Shown: positions 26,601 through 32,836 of the stretch, one piece after another
Layout of the letters: the number at the start of each line of letters is the position of its first letter
How positions within the stretch are numbered: the stretch's first letter is position 1
Virus record (IMG/VR): IMGVR_UViG_3300033571_004246
Coordinates: 1 to 34,747 of that record
Length of the DNA stretch: 34,747 nucleotides
Source: a virus
Reading direction: 5' to 3' (one strand)
Translations under genes and position numbers: made by a program
Notes under the pieces: model-generated
What the model was told of the DNA's origin: nothing
The model's database searches: none
The model's input: only the letters and a program-made list of their open reading frames with translations

Positions 26601-28859
26601 GTCAAAGTCAATACTAACTTTTAAATAACCCACGTCTGTATTTTTATATAGAACGTCTGTGATATTTTTATAAGCAAACGAATCTGTTAATAAATTAAAT
26701 TCAAATACAATATCGCCAATGTTGTTAATATTTTGATAGGTTAGAGGAAACTTTAATGTAGGGTCAGCTGTGCCTGTGCCTACTTTATAACTAAAAATCT
26801 TAGTCCCTGTAAACGTAGAGCCGTCATAGACAGTATTATCGCTATAACTAATTTCATTGCTGTCAAATACATCAAACAACGGAGGTTGGTTTACGGCTGT
26901 TTTTAGTTGGGCTAACTTCCAAGTTGTTCCGTTATACCAGTAAGTTTGTCCTTGATTACCTTTAATGTCAGCTGTTACTGTGTCGGCTGTACCGTAATTG
27001 ACTGCAACTGTTTCATATAATATAGGTAAAGAATCAACAGCTTCTTCAAGATAGATTTGTCTACGTTTGCCAATGTACACTTCAAGTTTGTGAGTACCAG
27101 AAGTAATTGTAAAAATATCAGCTTGTTTATTAAGTTGCGGAGTAGTGTGTAACTCTATTGCAAAAGTATTTAAAACTTTTACATAATATACTTGTCTATT
27201 AGTTAACCCAGACATTGGGTCGTTGCCATTAACAAGGTAAGTTACTCTTGCATAATTAGGTAATCCGTGTTCAGTTGAAAACGTAAAGATATTAGTGTTG
27301 ACATCAACAACAAATTCAGGAATAAAAGAAATCTGTCTGGCAGGCGGTGTTACGTCAACAAAGTTAACTTTAAATATTTTGTCTTTAACTTTGCTGTCTA
27401 AGTCGGCCGTAAATAATACACGCATACCAGTAGCAAGGTCAATACCGTCAACATTATATCCCAGACTACCTTCAATTGTACTAAAAACATCAGTAGTAAA
27501 ATTATCAATTACATCAACTGCCTGTTTAGAAACTAACCCGTAATTGTGTAATTTGATACCTGCATCAAATTCTATGATAGGACGAGTCGCACGAAAAGTT
27601 TGATCTAAATCTGCAACTTGTCCATTGGCTAAGGCCGATGCTACAACTACATCTTGATGAAACCACCTGTTGTAACGACTCCACGGGTTTAAGTCAGGGC
27701 TTGCACGATTAATAGTTATATAATCTTTCGTACCTGGTAATGTAGATGCGTCGCCAAATGGCAGTTGATCAAACGGGGTATCATCAAATAAAATATTTGT
27801 TTCAACATTATACGAAGTTTTAACTTCGAGATCTTTGTCGGCAACTAATCTAATAGCAGTACCTACTCCTTCAACATACCAAAAATTTGTTCCGTACTTT
27901 TCAGGAGTAACTTGACCACCAAAACTTAATTTCATACCGTTACTGATACGTAATCCCTTGCTGGTACCATTAGGAATAATGTAATCTTTCTTACCAAGAA
28001 AATCTTGTGTTAGATCAATAAATGTATTCTCGTCGATGTCAAGTACATGGAATACGCCGCCGGTGTCTACTGCATTTTCACTTACATAAAATAATACATC
28101 AGGCGCATTAACAGGAACTGTAAAAGTAATAGTGCCTTTTTCCACAGCAAACTTATCTACTCCGTATGTGTATCTATTAAGATTGCCTGATGTTCGTTGT
28201 GTTTTAATACTAAACGGGTGGCCTTCTGCATCAATATCAAATGTATAAGTCTGGCCTCTAAATAATCTCAGTGTAGGATTACGAGTTAGTCCGTTAGGTG
28301 TGAACAAATATGCAACATTATCTTCCTCGTCTACACCTTTTACTGTGTAGGTACTTTGTATTTCAAGTTGATTTCCCAGTACTTCTATAGGGTCTGGACC
28401 AAATGGTAGCCAATAGTATTGTTGATAGTTAACAAATTTATCCCAGGCAATATGAGGATTCCAACTATAGAATTCTTGTTTGTTTAATCTACTATGGTTA
28501 GTGTTAACTCCATCAAACACCCCAATGTGATTAATGTGGTCAATGTAATCTTTGAAGAAAGTAGTGTTGCCAAGATAATCTTGTATAACTGCTGCTGGCT
28601 CAAGTTGATAATTTTGTCGTGTGGTATCCGCGGCTTGTAAAAATATATCTGAACTCTTAACAGCTTTTGCAGTTTCTCTACCAATGTATCCGTTTATTTT
28701 TTTAACAGTACCGGGTTGGATCAACTGATCAAGGGTAGCCTGTAGAAACTTTTTATTACCTTTTGTTCTATAAAATCTCGGAAGTAGATCAGAAGATGTT
28801 CTTTTTTCTACATTTGAAACAGGTACTTTGGGCTCGTTTTGATCTTTGTTATATGCCAT
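14652..28859 (-). CDS. Giant mosaic virion protein following gp6 (4735 aa)
   Basis: This single open frame sits directly after gp6 (TAATG overlap), where T4 has wedge gene 7 (1032 residues). It is 4.6 times longer, and I see no convincing likeness to gp7. The N-terminus (LLPRFYRTKGNKKFLQATLD, then NPHIAWDKFVNYQQYYWLPF) is of a type I recall from large marine T4-like phage proteins. Seen in order: cupredoxin-like domain (195-275); LNGEQLIHGRDY-type strands near 1080; two CBM5/12-like W/Y motifs (1535-1580, 1793-1835); seven-repeat FG-GAP-like propeller (2190-2675) with an insertion (2314-2399); GxGY repeats (about 3080-3150, 3460-3540, 4230-4310); and a C-terminal block with IIEINGERIEYF and RRGTLGTGV near 4525. 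No enzyme site or membrane segment is seen. It is probably a baseplate-periphery or fibre component. Confidence 0.85.
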   Translation of the reverse strand: MAYNKDQNEPKVPVSNVEKRTSSDLLPRFYRTKGNKKFLQATLDQLIQPGTVKKINGYIGRETAKAVKSSDIFLQAADTTRQNYQLEPAAVIQDYLGNTTFFKDYIDHINHIGVFDGVNTNHSRLNKQEFYSWNPHIAWDKFVNYQQYYWLPFGPDPIEVLGNQLEIQSTYTVKGVDEEDNVAYLFTPNGLTRNPTLRLFRGQTYTFDIDAEGHPFSIKTQRTSGNLNRYTYGVDKFAVEKGTITFTVPVNAPDVLFYVSENAVDTGGVFHVLDIDENTFIDLTQDFLGKKDYIIPNGTSKGLRISNGMKLSFGGQVTPEKYGTNFWYVEGVGTAIRLVADKDLEVKTSYNVETNILFDDTPFDQLPFGDASTLPGTKDYITINRASPDLNPWSRYNRWFHQDVVVASALANGQVADLDQTFRATRPIIEFDAGIKLHNYGLVSKQAVDVIDNFTTDVFSTIEGSLGYNVDGIDLATGMRVLFTADLDSKVKDKIFKVNFVDVTPPARQISFIPEFVVDVNTNIFTFSTEHGLPNYARVTYLVNGNDPMSGLTNRQVYYVKVLNTFAIELHTTPQLNKQADIFTITSGTHKLEVYIGKRRQIYLEEAVDSLPILYETVAVNYGTADTVTADIKGNQGQTYWYNGTTWKLAQLKTAVNQPPLFDVFDSNEISYSDNTVYDGSTFTGTKIFSYKVGTGTADPTLKFPLTYQNINNIGDIVFEFNLLTDSFAYKNITDVLYKNTDVGYLKVSIDFDQVSFENAWTTSLIEDAQPVVRVFKESNLTNNFPIDVYDDKNDLADLEVRVYINGKRLAKNLYSIADTVIRKTVNLNTDVALTDVVTLRCFAKQTKNNNGYYEIPGSLQNNPLNNNVEKFTLGEVIDHVDSIIDNISTFDGAYPGNGNLRDLGNLSAYGTRFVQHSGPINLSLYHLGNKSANVIKALDQARNDYGKFKRSFIIAATDSGIDTDARRHVDFVLQQVNKDRPKTSPYFLTDMFGYTASNRIEYTVLDARIKTYPLTNKFNLTTLSNKSVNIYLNGEQLIHGRDYQFGDDVFFELLIDISEDDLIEAYEYETTDGCFCPATPSKLGLYPKFEPKKYIDDTYVEPTEVIQGHDGSITVAFGDYRDDLILELETRIFNNIKVNYDSNIFDIWEYVPGYNRDTAYTREEFDKILSKYFFQWTSNIQQDYTKHIGYDQTNTFTYNYRGNYSPAQEDVPAAWRGIYKWYFDTDRPHTNPWECIGYSIEPRWWQEVYGPAPYTSDNLILWDDIKQGIVREPGVPIRRLAKFAKPILNSGLPVNDQGVLLSPLDAGLVQGFIRLNDGGYFVFGDQSTVESAWRRSSYLPFALITTCLLMQPNAVLGRCLDRSRVVRNKNSQLIYSNTGLRIRLQDILIPSTANRNNNTRTYTSGLINYIVDYLSSENTAQIDAYASDLQLLTNKIATKLGAFTSQAKYKILLDSKNPSSTGGVFVPEENYFVDLNVSSAIRKVIYSGVMITKFADGFELRGYNFDNPYFTYYGYRQDNRVINVGGISESYINWNGSQLYTAGKLVKANNQYYRVKSTHTTGEVFDDQYYIRLAELPVTGGREAIIRKSFDSSDVQTIAYGTKLATIQEVADVLQGYGAYLEDQGFVFDDFNNEMGVITNWETSVKEFMFWSTQNWSVGAVISLSPSANKLIFKSDISVVGDITDPFYSYSVYRVDGQKLDPEFISTYRNDGVFTIEPENTNYGIFGITLYLLQKEHIVVLDNTTLFNDTIYDQEAGYRQERIKVIGYTTSNWKGSFEIPGFIYDQAIINAWEPWTDYNLGDIVKHKEFYYSAGKFLIGTQEFENENWILLEEKPKAALLPNWDYKAETFTDFYDLDTDNFDAGQQKIAQHLIGYQKRQYLENIIQNDVSQYKFYQGMIIEKGTQNVLNKLFDVLSADGQDSLTFDEEWAFRVGEYGAVDTFDEIEFVLDESQFKINPQPVELVSTIDPTINDFVYRQRPSDIYIKPLNYTNDIWPISTATPYLRTPGYVKSEDIKLSVDKLDDLLTYDIASFIEGEYVWCAFENRSWNVYRFSNTTFNITNVSYANSVVTVICDKTLTIQSGDIVGIEGSDKLAGFHKVVSVSLNTFTISKKIEGWTAFTDADTILSYIFNQQRIGNVDDANSIIPRYIKPDELFWADDTGNGTWATYKNAGVFRKGSLLNSTPTANLKFGSSTAVDQTGNIAAVVDRDGVTVYEKGSSDNLWSSTYRLLVDPTMAATTPLFGSTVKFSQDGKWLAVAAQDASGIDYGYVSMYKRELNGAYTFFRLFKSPTPASNEKYGSSICFGRKTNPEAVYTALTGSYDNTGTGARWTVRRVGALYSVTNSVKGVSYSIGDTIVISGSELGGDSPDNDLTITVTNVNAATGAIESFAYTGTGLPDTYFLAIAAQGYNANQGRVYTYQYSENAGWSLLGFLPTSTISGDQFGYDIAMSSTGGKLIVSAPAANQDTGSVFVYSFNPALDVYQLTQSISGSINDDAERFGESIAISNSGDYIAVGTPLINVSSKKDVGQVLIYKRPANNTSALHSLYQTIDSPRKEVNERYGTDIEFMNGEDTLVVFSKYGDIENIATLDLGNTTFDNNSLQLLDVESDIGRIDIFDRYNTKFIYGESLQNSSVPLSGYGNEIAVGSNTILVSAINEIDTGAVNSGNVYSYVKTANTSSWSVLHSQIAKVDVSKIKKAFLYNKVTNQIVKYLDVIDPIQGEIPGIADQEVKYKTYFDPAVYSIGTDEVIVDDGMNWTSNQVGMLWWDLTNAKFIDTQSGDVIYRTSTWNRLYDTASIDVYEWVETTLLPSAWNKIADTENGYAKGVSGTSKYGDNIYSVKKRYDSISKSFKETYYYWVKNKKITPNIEGRQLSSSDVANLISDPVGYGYSCIAFTSTNSFSLINCEQYLQGTDVVLSIQYWLSDVTNSNFHSQWKLLSTNRNTIIPTAIETKWFHSLVGKDANDRVVPDINLPTKQRYGIEFRPRQSMFVNRIEALKQVIERTNSSLRNVLIADDYDLSDLEQYEAAPSKITGLWDITIDTDSELRFVSTVLAQTASLDAVLENGRVTAVSIVRAGAGYGKLAPVPVSVRSNSVDIDGDPVLWYGPDAKIFGSGIGAVIKTIVDSTGGIVDTVILNQGEGYDAQTFMSVRDFSVLVLSDSSTIDTWSVYSWNFAAREWLRVRSQSYNVRKYWDYIDWFDTGYNQFIKVDYLVENTYELVTTDISIGEIAKVRNVGSGGWLLLEKYSDLQTIDYTLNFKVIGRQNGTIQFSDKLYNFANTTLGYDGPLFDSDVFDNSPTTEIRIILNTLRDNILIDELRIEYLKLFFSSVRYAMYEQTFLDWAFKTSFVKSMHNVGELQQKVTYNSDNLEFFEEYIKEVKPYRTTIREYVSNYAKLENSETAVTDFDLLPVIDEALNVTPLTVSVTNTGLVSTSYDEINTYPWKFWKDNLGFEITSLQVIANGRGYVTRPVVEIIGPQLPGGILAEAKAYIANGSVYRVDLTNPGSGYITTPRVRIVGGVNLATGRAAAVVAQLGNGVIRSSRMKIKFDRISKTYEITNLTQIETFTGSGTKTQFGLRWSPDINIGNSYVTVNGIELLRDQYSLAEVELGRGTATQLGYTSYSGRITFETAPARGASILVEYKKDFRHLSATDRITHYYNPTTGMLGKDFAQLMSGVDYGGVQITGLDFGISVGWDALPWFTESWDSVDPTFEDYILTFTGSRVEVLVDVLGSTPPAGSGFVLPENSETMQIEAGWIMQDAAGQEHTVISAAHNVLFNGWGIGFAVALSGLAWPLTFTSPGYINEFRMPYVPELGQDINVYVSKFDIDTASYSPSIRIDDPDFATINQTNNSAIMTTFVGDGEVDIIILPSTANLDYNDRIIFRKDTSDGSYAPRDDEYDTQLTGGDLAYSSATGVAPDDIILDGDNLVSANTSNAPEEVVPGQVMDTVAIKVFHRPSGGCPNILFTNYQGDGSTTDYVIGQYFPNDSSIVVKVENTVLEIVTDYTIDYQNNLISFITAPNIGDTISIMSISFNSANVLDLDYFVSDGTTTEYITRANWLPTISSTVLVNGQITDYLLFSTDDQYTAIVGQTWRSRTGIRFAEPPAVGAIINYIIDTSDIEQTASVVKNETITYATGTSTYQLTNTVGVNSPLDQNVLVKNNQAILKPASANYFTMQNDNLSYSLADHKYVGVSIDTNDIKVYKDADLLTFGPEYTVLFDYADSLYGVLESSIIIDGGTGYVLGEILDATGGTVGPSGSGAKFQVTRVNGLGTIQQIELIDAGSYITAPVSPFALVGGTGTAAAIIAEFDLIEDHPNITINLKPGMFTNNAKLTVLVDSDADYVINANNTITFNEIFANSTPITITSYYNHNILGIERTIDTLVPAISVTNGTTEYYELSGKLGGLFKLRNTAVAGDFVWVIKNSEFLMHNIDYVLEDDLITVRLKDYLFDTDVIQIMAFTNTVVHENFAYMQFKDMLNRVHYKRLNKAKSTLLSKDLTQFDVSITVDDSTVLDTPNAAKNVPGIIEINGERIEYFVKVGNVLSQIRRGTLGTGVPVYHSKDSNVQNIGSSETIPYKDEFIVTTHTSDGVSNIVALPYIPKINDMEVFVGGLRLKKNQYKIYGKLVEGVVVDPEYPESTAGDITLPAEFNITGRAELRLTTIPPMGVKISVIKKQGKLWNDVGQRLAKSNNIVANFIKEAASPWVDTYLDKYENRIVSSDGNPLQTGDGEPLEY
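20835..22292 (-). other. Seven-repeat FG-GAP-like beta-propeller inside the giant gene
   Basis: Residues 2190-2675 contain seven repeats anchored by FGSSTAVD, FGSTVKFS, YGSSICFG, FGYDIAMS, FGESIAIS, YGTDIEFM and YGNEIAVG. Each is followed by a strand like LIVSAP or IAVGTP and a GxVxVY-type strand (GSVFVYSF, GQVLIYKR, GNVYSYVK). This is the pattern of integrin-alpha-type FG-GAP blades. The third blade is interrupted by about 86 residues. Blade calls are by eye. Confidence 0.7.
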
Positions 28860-31800
28860 TAAATGCTCCCGGAGCTGGTAATTGACTGCTGACTTACTGC
28901 TGCCTGGTTAGCTACAATTACAGCACTCTTAATTTTACTTGCTGTAATAGTAGAAATAATTTCTATGTCGTCGATAGTTGCACCGTTAATAAACAACTGA
29001 TCACTTTCTGATCGAATTTCGTACAGACTACCAAAACTCAATTCGCTTTGTTTAGGAACTATAACAAAGTTTACAATATTAGGACTTAGCTTATTCATCA
29101 CATACGCTGACAATTCACTAAAGTAGAAGTTGTCTCCAAATTCCCAATTTTCTAATGCAAAGAATTCTAAAATTGCAACTAATACTCGTGTTTTAATATC
29201 GTTATCGCTAATTACAACTTCTGAATTTTTTACAACTTTAAACGTTGCTTGTACATCTGAACTTGCGTTAGTTCCAAACAGAACTTTATATTTTACAGGA
29301 TGATAAATTATTTCATCGCTAATTGATTTAATTTTACTAAGGTCTGGACTTAACAAATTGTATAACTCGTCGCTGCTTGGAGGCAACGGTTGTGTAGTTA
29401 AAGATCCGTTCAGCCACTGTCTATAAGCAATATCGTAAGGCTTAGTTAGTACAAAAATATCAATAACGTTTGTTAGTCCCGGATCAATTCTCGATTCGTA
29501 GTCTGCGTTATGAATGTATTGAAATTTGATGTTGTCTCTGCCAACATATACTCTGTAATCAAGAGTAGGAATAAATTCTGATGCAACTTTATCAAGACGT
29601 TTTACAGTCTTGGTATTTGTAAAATAAAAATATTGGCCGTCTGCATAGTTGTTAATGTTAACTGTTTGTTGCGATTCTAATATTTCAATTAGACCGTAAG
29701 TTGTGTTGTTGTCATTAGAAACAAATCTGTAATCTTCTTGGCCTTGAGCAATAGAATATTTTTCCATTACAACATATTTGTCTAATGAACTAACATCAGG
29801 TGCAACAATTTCTTCAAACAAATCAGGATTATCTACTACGCCATCATCGTCACTGTCGTTAAATGCTAACTGAATCTTTTTGCTATCAACGTATCCGTCA
29901 AGGCCTTTAAATTCTTCAGTAATTTCCCAATCTCTGTCGTACGTAAATGGTGAAGTTGAATCTGGTTTATGATTTATACCAAGTACTCGTATAACATCTT
30001 TGACTACTGTGTTGTTTCTGGTATCATATATCTTATCGCTCGAGTCAAAGAAAAATCTTACCTGTTGCTCGCTTTCAAATATGTAACGCACTAATCGAGA
30101 TGTTACAGTATAAAATTCAGTATCTGTAGTGAATAAAACTAACCAGCTGGAGTCGACCTTTTGATTACTTACATCGCCCTGACGGCCAAGACTAAACACT
30201 TCTGAAGTGTTTAAATTGTTTTCTGTAATAATTTTCCAAGTACGAGTTTCTGTGTCATAGCGTAGACCAAATGGTTTATTTCCAAACACTAAATCAACCA
30301 TTGCAGTAACCGTTGACGAATCTATGGTTGTTCTCCAAGTGGGGATAATTTCTGTAATCAATGGAGCAAACGTGCCTACCGCATCGGGAATAATATCATT
30401 TAATACAATTGGGCCTGACCCATCAAGCAACTGTCCTGTGCCGTTGTTAGTTCCGTCGCCGGCAATACTGACTACTTTAGCCCACAGTACTGTTGATGAA
30501 TTCAAGGACGTAGCAGTACCTAATGTAAGTTTGTTGTCATTTGCTTTGTCAAAATAATAGCCTGTAGGAGCTGCAAATTTAACTAATGCTCCAACAGTGA
30601 AGAATCGTAATAACGTTCCTGTATATGATCCAACTTTCTGAATAGTCTCAGTAACATTATCTTTGATGTACCCAGTACTTTGATTAGTATCAATAGTTCG
30701 ATTAAACCACTCTATGTTTAGGAATGTTGTTGGAGTTCTTTCAAAATTTGCATAATAGAAATTCTTAAGATTTGACGACTTGAGTACATCAAATAAATCA
30801 TTGTAAATGACAGCTTCAATGTCTGTACGTGTTAGATAACTGAATCTGAAACTGTCAGTGTATTCTTGTTTGTATAGGGCGCCGTCGTCGGCAAACAGAT
30901 TAGTTTTAGAATACTTGCCTGTAGGGTCTACTAAATCAAAGTAACGACTAATACCGCTGGCAGTTCTATTAACTGCTTTAACTTTAACAACTTGTTGACT
31001 TACGCTTAACGGACTAATATTATAATCCTCGCCTGTAATCATTCGATTTTGAGTATAATAGGTTGCAGGAGCACGAGCTTTAATGCTATCGTTAGTTTCT
31101 GTAGGAGATGAATTTGCTACAGAGCTTTGTAAACTTAAAGTAACAGTGAGTGTTTCAGTTTGTCCAACATTTGAAATGTATGGAATATCTATAGATACAT
31201 TCTTAACATCTTTCGAATTTATTGTGTAACTTAATCCATTGCTAATTCTATAGTAAACTCTAAATGTGCCTTGTGGTAAGTTACCAAATGTGCCATCGCT
31301 GAATACAAGACTAACTCTATCGTTAGCTCTTGTAACAACTCCATAAATATTTCTAATACTCTTGTTTAAACTATTATAGATAATATTGTTACCTTCAAAA
31401 CTTGGAACTTGTGCCCAGTATTCGCTTTCAACTGCATTATTATCAAGTCTATATAACCAAACATCATCATTATTAATGTTAACTGCGTCAAGGTCTACTG
31501 TTTCATCTGTTGCAGGTTGTGATAATGTAAAACTACCTTGGTTCAACGTACCTTGTGTAAATCGTAAAAAGAATCCTGTATTAGAACTACCTCTACCCTT
31601 ACCGTCATCTCTATATAAAAACGCAAGACTGTTGCCTATAGAAGGAGGTTCTTCGTATATTTTGTCGCCGCCGCTAAATGTAGTAGATACAATTTCAAAA
31701 TTCATTGATCTGCCGTCAACTGTTTTGTTAAATGCATAGACTGGAACATCAGTATTTGCGCTTTGAAAGCGGTATTGTTCTGTAGGGATTCCGTATACAG

Positions 31801-32332
31801 ATCCTTTGTCGTCGGGATTACCAAACTGTCGAGTGGCGGGCAAGGCAGCGTTTAAAATTTTAATGAATTGATCGTACCAATTGGCATTAGCTGGGTCGTT
31901 CCAGCTGATTACTTGACCGGATAAATTGCGGCCATTGCTGTCATACACATTTTGTGTTGAGCTAACTGTGGTAAATTTTAATAATCCGCTGGCAGGGATG
32001 TTACGCTTAGATTTATAGCTTAATAATCGAGCAAGGCGTAGTACTGATTCTCTACGCTCTGCTAATTCTAAGAAGTTTTCACGGGCATTTAGGTCAACGC
32101 GGAAGGCAATACTTTGTCCTAAGAACGCAATAAGGTCAATTAACGCAAGGTATTCACTACTTTCAACATAATCGTTAAAATCTTCAGGGTAATTTTCCCT
32201 AATATAGTTGATCATCACGCGGCGTAAGTTTTCAAAGTCGTAACTTTGGAAATCTGCGTTACGGAAACTTTGGTATATACGTTTCCAGTCTTCCGCGACT
32301 AACAATCTATTTTGTCTATCTGTTGCTGACAT
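28859..32332 (-). CDS. 6: Baseplate wedge protein gp6 (T4-like, enlarged)
   Basis: The N-terminal 110 residues are diagnostic of T4-like gp6: DWKRIYQSFRNADFQSYDFE, NYIRENYPEDFNDYVESSEY, then LIDLIAFLGQSIAFRVDLNA and NFLELAERRESVLRLARLLS. gp6 forms the baseplate wedge ring that carries the conformational change during tail contraction. The baseplate-J-like central region includes ITGEDYNISPL. At 1157 residues it is much longer than T4 gp6 (660), and the extra length lies mainly in beta-rich segments in the centre and C-terminal half. DSDDDGVVDNPD (near residue 823) looks like a calcium-binding loop. A late promoter lies about 20 bases upstream, with GGGAAG five bases before the ATG. The next gene overlaps its stop by one base. 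Confidence 0.92.
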   Translation of the reverse strand: MSATDRQNRLLVAEDWKRIYQSFRNADFQSYDFENLRRVMINYIRENYPEDFNDYVESSEYLALIDLIAFLGQSIAFRVDLNARENFLELAERRESVLRLARLLSYKSKRNIPASGLLKFTTVSSTQNVYDSNGRNLSGQVISWNDPANANWYDQFIKILNAALPATRQFGNPDDKGSVYGIPTEQYRFQSANTDVPVYAFNKTVDGRSMNFEIVSTTFSGGDKIYEEPPSIGNSLAFLYRDDGKGRGSSNTGFFLRFTQGTLNQGSFTLSQPATDETVDLDAVNINNDDVWLYRLDNNAVESEYWAQVPSFEGNNIIYNSLNKSIRNIYGVVTRANDRVSLVFSDGTFGNLPQGTFRVYYRISNGLSYTINSKDVKNVSIDIPYISNVGQTETLTVTLSLQSSVANSSPTETNDSIKARAPATYYTQNRMITGEDYNISPLSVSQQVVKVKAVNRTASGISRYFDLVDPTGKYSKTNLFADDGALYKQEYTDSFRFSYLTRTDIEAVIYNDLFDVLKSSNLKNFYYANFERTPTTFLNIEWFNRTIDTNQSTGYIKDNVTETIQKVGSYTGTLLRFFTVGALVKFAAPTGYYFDKANDNKLTLGTATSLNSSTVLWAKVVSIAGDGTNNGTGQLLDGSGPIVLNDIIPDAVGTFAPLITEIIPTWRTTIDSSTVTAMVDLVFGNKPFGLRYDTETRTWKIITENNLNTSEVFSLGRQGDVSNQKVDSSWLVLFTTDTEFYTVTSRLVRYIFESEQQVRFFFDSSDKIYDTRNNTVVKDVIRVLGINHKPDSTSPFTYDRDWEITEEFKGLDGYVDSKKIQLAFNDSDDDGVVDNPDLFEEIVAPDVSSLDKYVVMEKYSIAQGQEDYRFVSNDNNTTYGLIEILESQQTVNINNYADGQYFYFTNTKTVKRLDKVASEFIPTLDYRVYVGRDNIKFQYIHNADYESRIDPGLTNVIDIFVLTKPYDIAYRQWLNGSLTTQPLPPSSDELYNLLSPDLSKIKSISDEIIYHPVKYKVLFGTNASSDVQATFKVVKNSEVVISDNDIKTRVLVAILEFFALENWEFGDNFYFSELSAYVMNKLSPNIVNFVIVPKQSELSFGSLYEIRSESDQLFINGATIDDIEIISTITASKIKSAVIVANQAAVSQQSITSSGSI

Positions 32333-32352
32333 ATCTGCTTCCCATTATCAGA

Positions 32353-32360
32353 TATTTATC
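32353..32360 (-). promoter_or_regulatory. T4-type late promoter before gp6 (GATAAATA, 7 of 8)
   Basis: The 52-base gap between gp25 and gp6 contains GATAAATA on the minus strand, one mismatch from TATAAATA. The expected start near 32347 would give a leader of about 15 bases holding GGGAAG. This is the only sizeable gap in the right half of the window. Confidence 0.65.
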
Positions 32361-32384
32361 GGATTTTATTATGTGGTAGTTTAA

Positions 32385-32828
32385 TTAAGCAATCAGGCCG
32401 TTGTCTTGATCAAACTTAAATTGCAGTGCTTCCTGGATGTTATATGGCAAATATGTTAGCATACATTCGATTTGTATGCCACTTTCATACGTGGTAACAA
32501 CTACATTGTCAGCAACAACTCGAGGATCATGGTTAATAATGTCTTCAACATTTTTAATAATGATATTTTTCATCTCTTCAGTTAGTGGTTCGAACAGCAC
32601 ATCCCAAATTATTGTACCGAATGCTGGATTTTCAAGGCGCTCACCTTGACGTATATGGAAATGATTTATTAAATCTTGCTTAATCAGCGCCAGGTCGTAG
32701 AGACTATAGCTCTTACTATCTCCGCTAATAGAGCTAAATCCTTTATAAGTTTTAGAACCCGGTACATCTTTGTTCTTAGATGGGCTTTTTAAAACTACTT
32801 TATCAAATAAACGTTGGCTTGCTGTCAT
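32385..32828 (-). CDS. 25: Baseplate wedge protein gp25
   Basis: The 147-residue protein (T4 gp25 has 132) shows the gp25/GpW family core: YDLALIKQDLINHFHIRQGE (44-63), RLENPAFGTIIWDVLFEPLT (64-83) and the following helix with IINHDPRVVADNV. gp25 joins gp6 and gp53 in the wedge core and contacts the sheath-initiation region. The residues before position 40 (SPSKNKDVPGSKTYKGFSS) look like a flexible tail. It lies eight bases after gp5, with AAGG upstream of the ATG, and is followed by the late-promoter gap before gp6. The hub-then-wedge order 5, 25, 6 is like that of other marine T4-like phages. Confidence 0.93.
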   Translation of the reverse strand: MTASQRLFDKVVLKSPSKNKDVPGSKTYKGFSSISGDSKSYSLYDLALIKQDLINHFHIRQGERLENPAFGTIIWDVLFEPLTEEMKNIIIKNVEDIINHDPRVVADNVVVTTYESGIQIECMLTYLPYNIQEALQFKFDQDNGLIA

Positions 32829-32836
32829 AGTAATAT

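Noticed and set aside
14652-28859. The giant frame as several genes fused by sequencing error
   Set aside because: No internal start with a good ribosome binding site and no change of frame or composition was seen. The C-terminal block runs in one frame with the rest. It cannot be fully excluded without reads.
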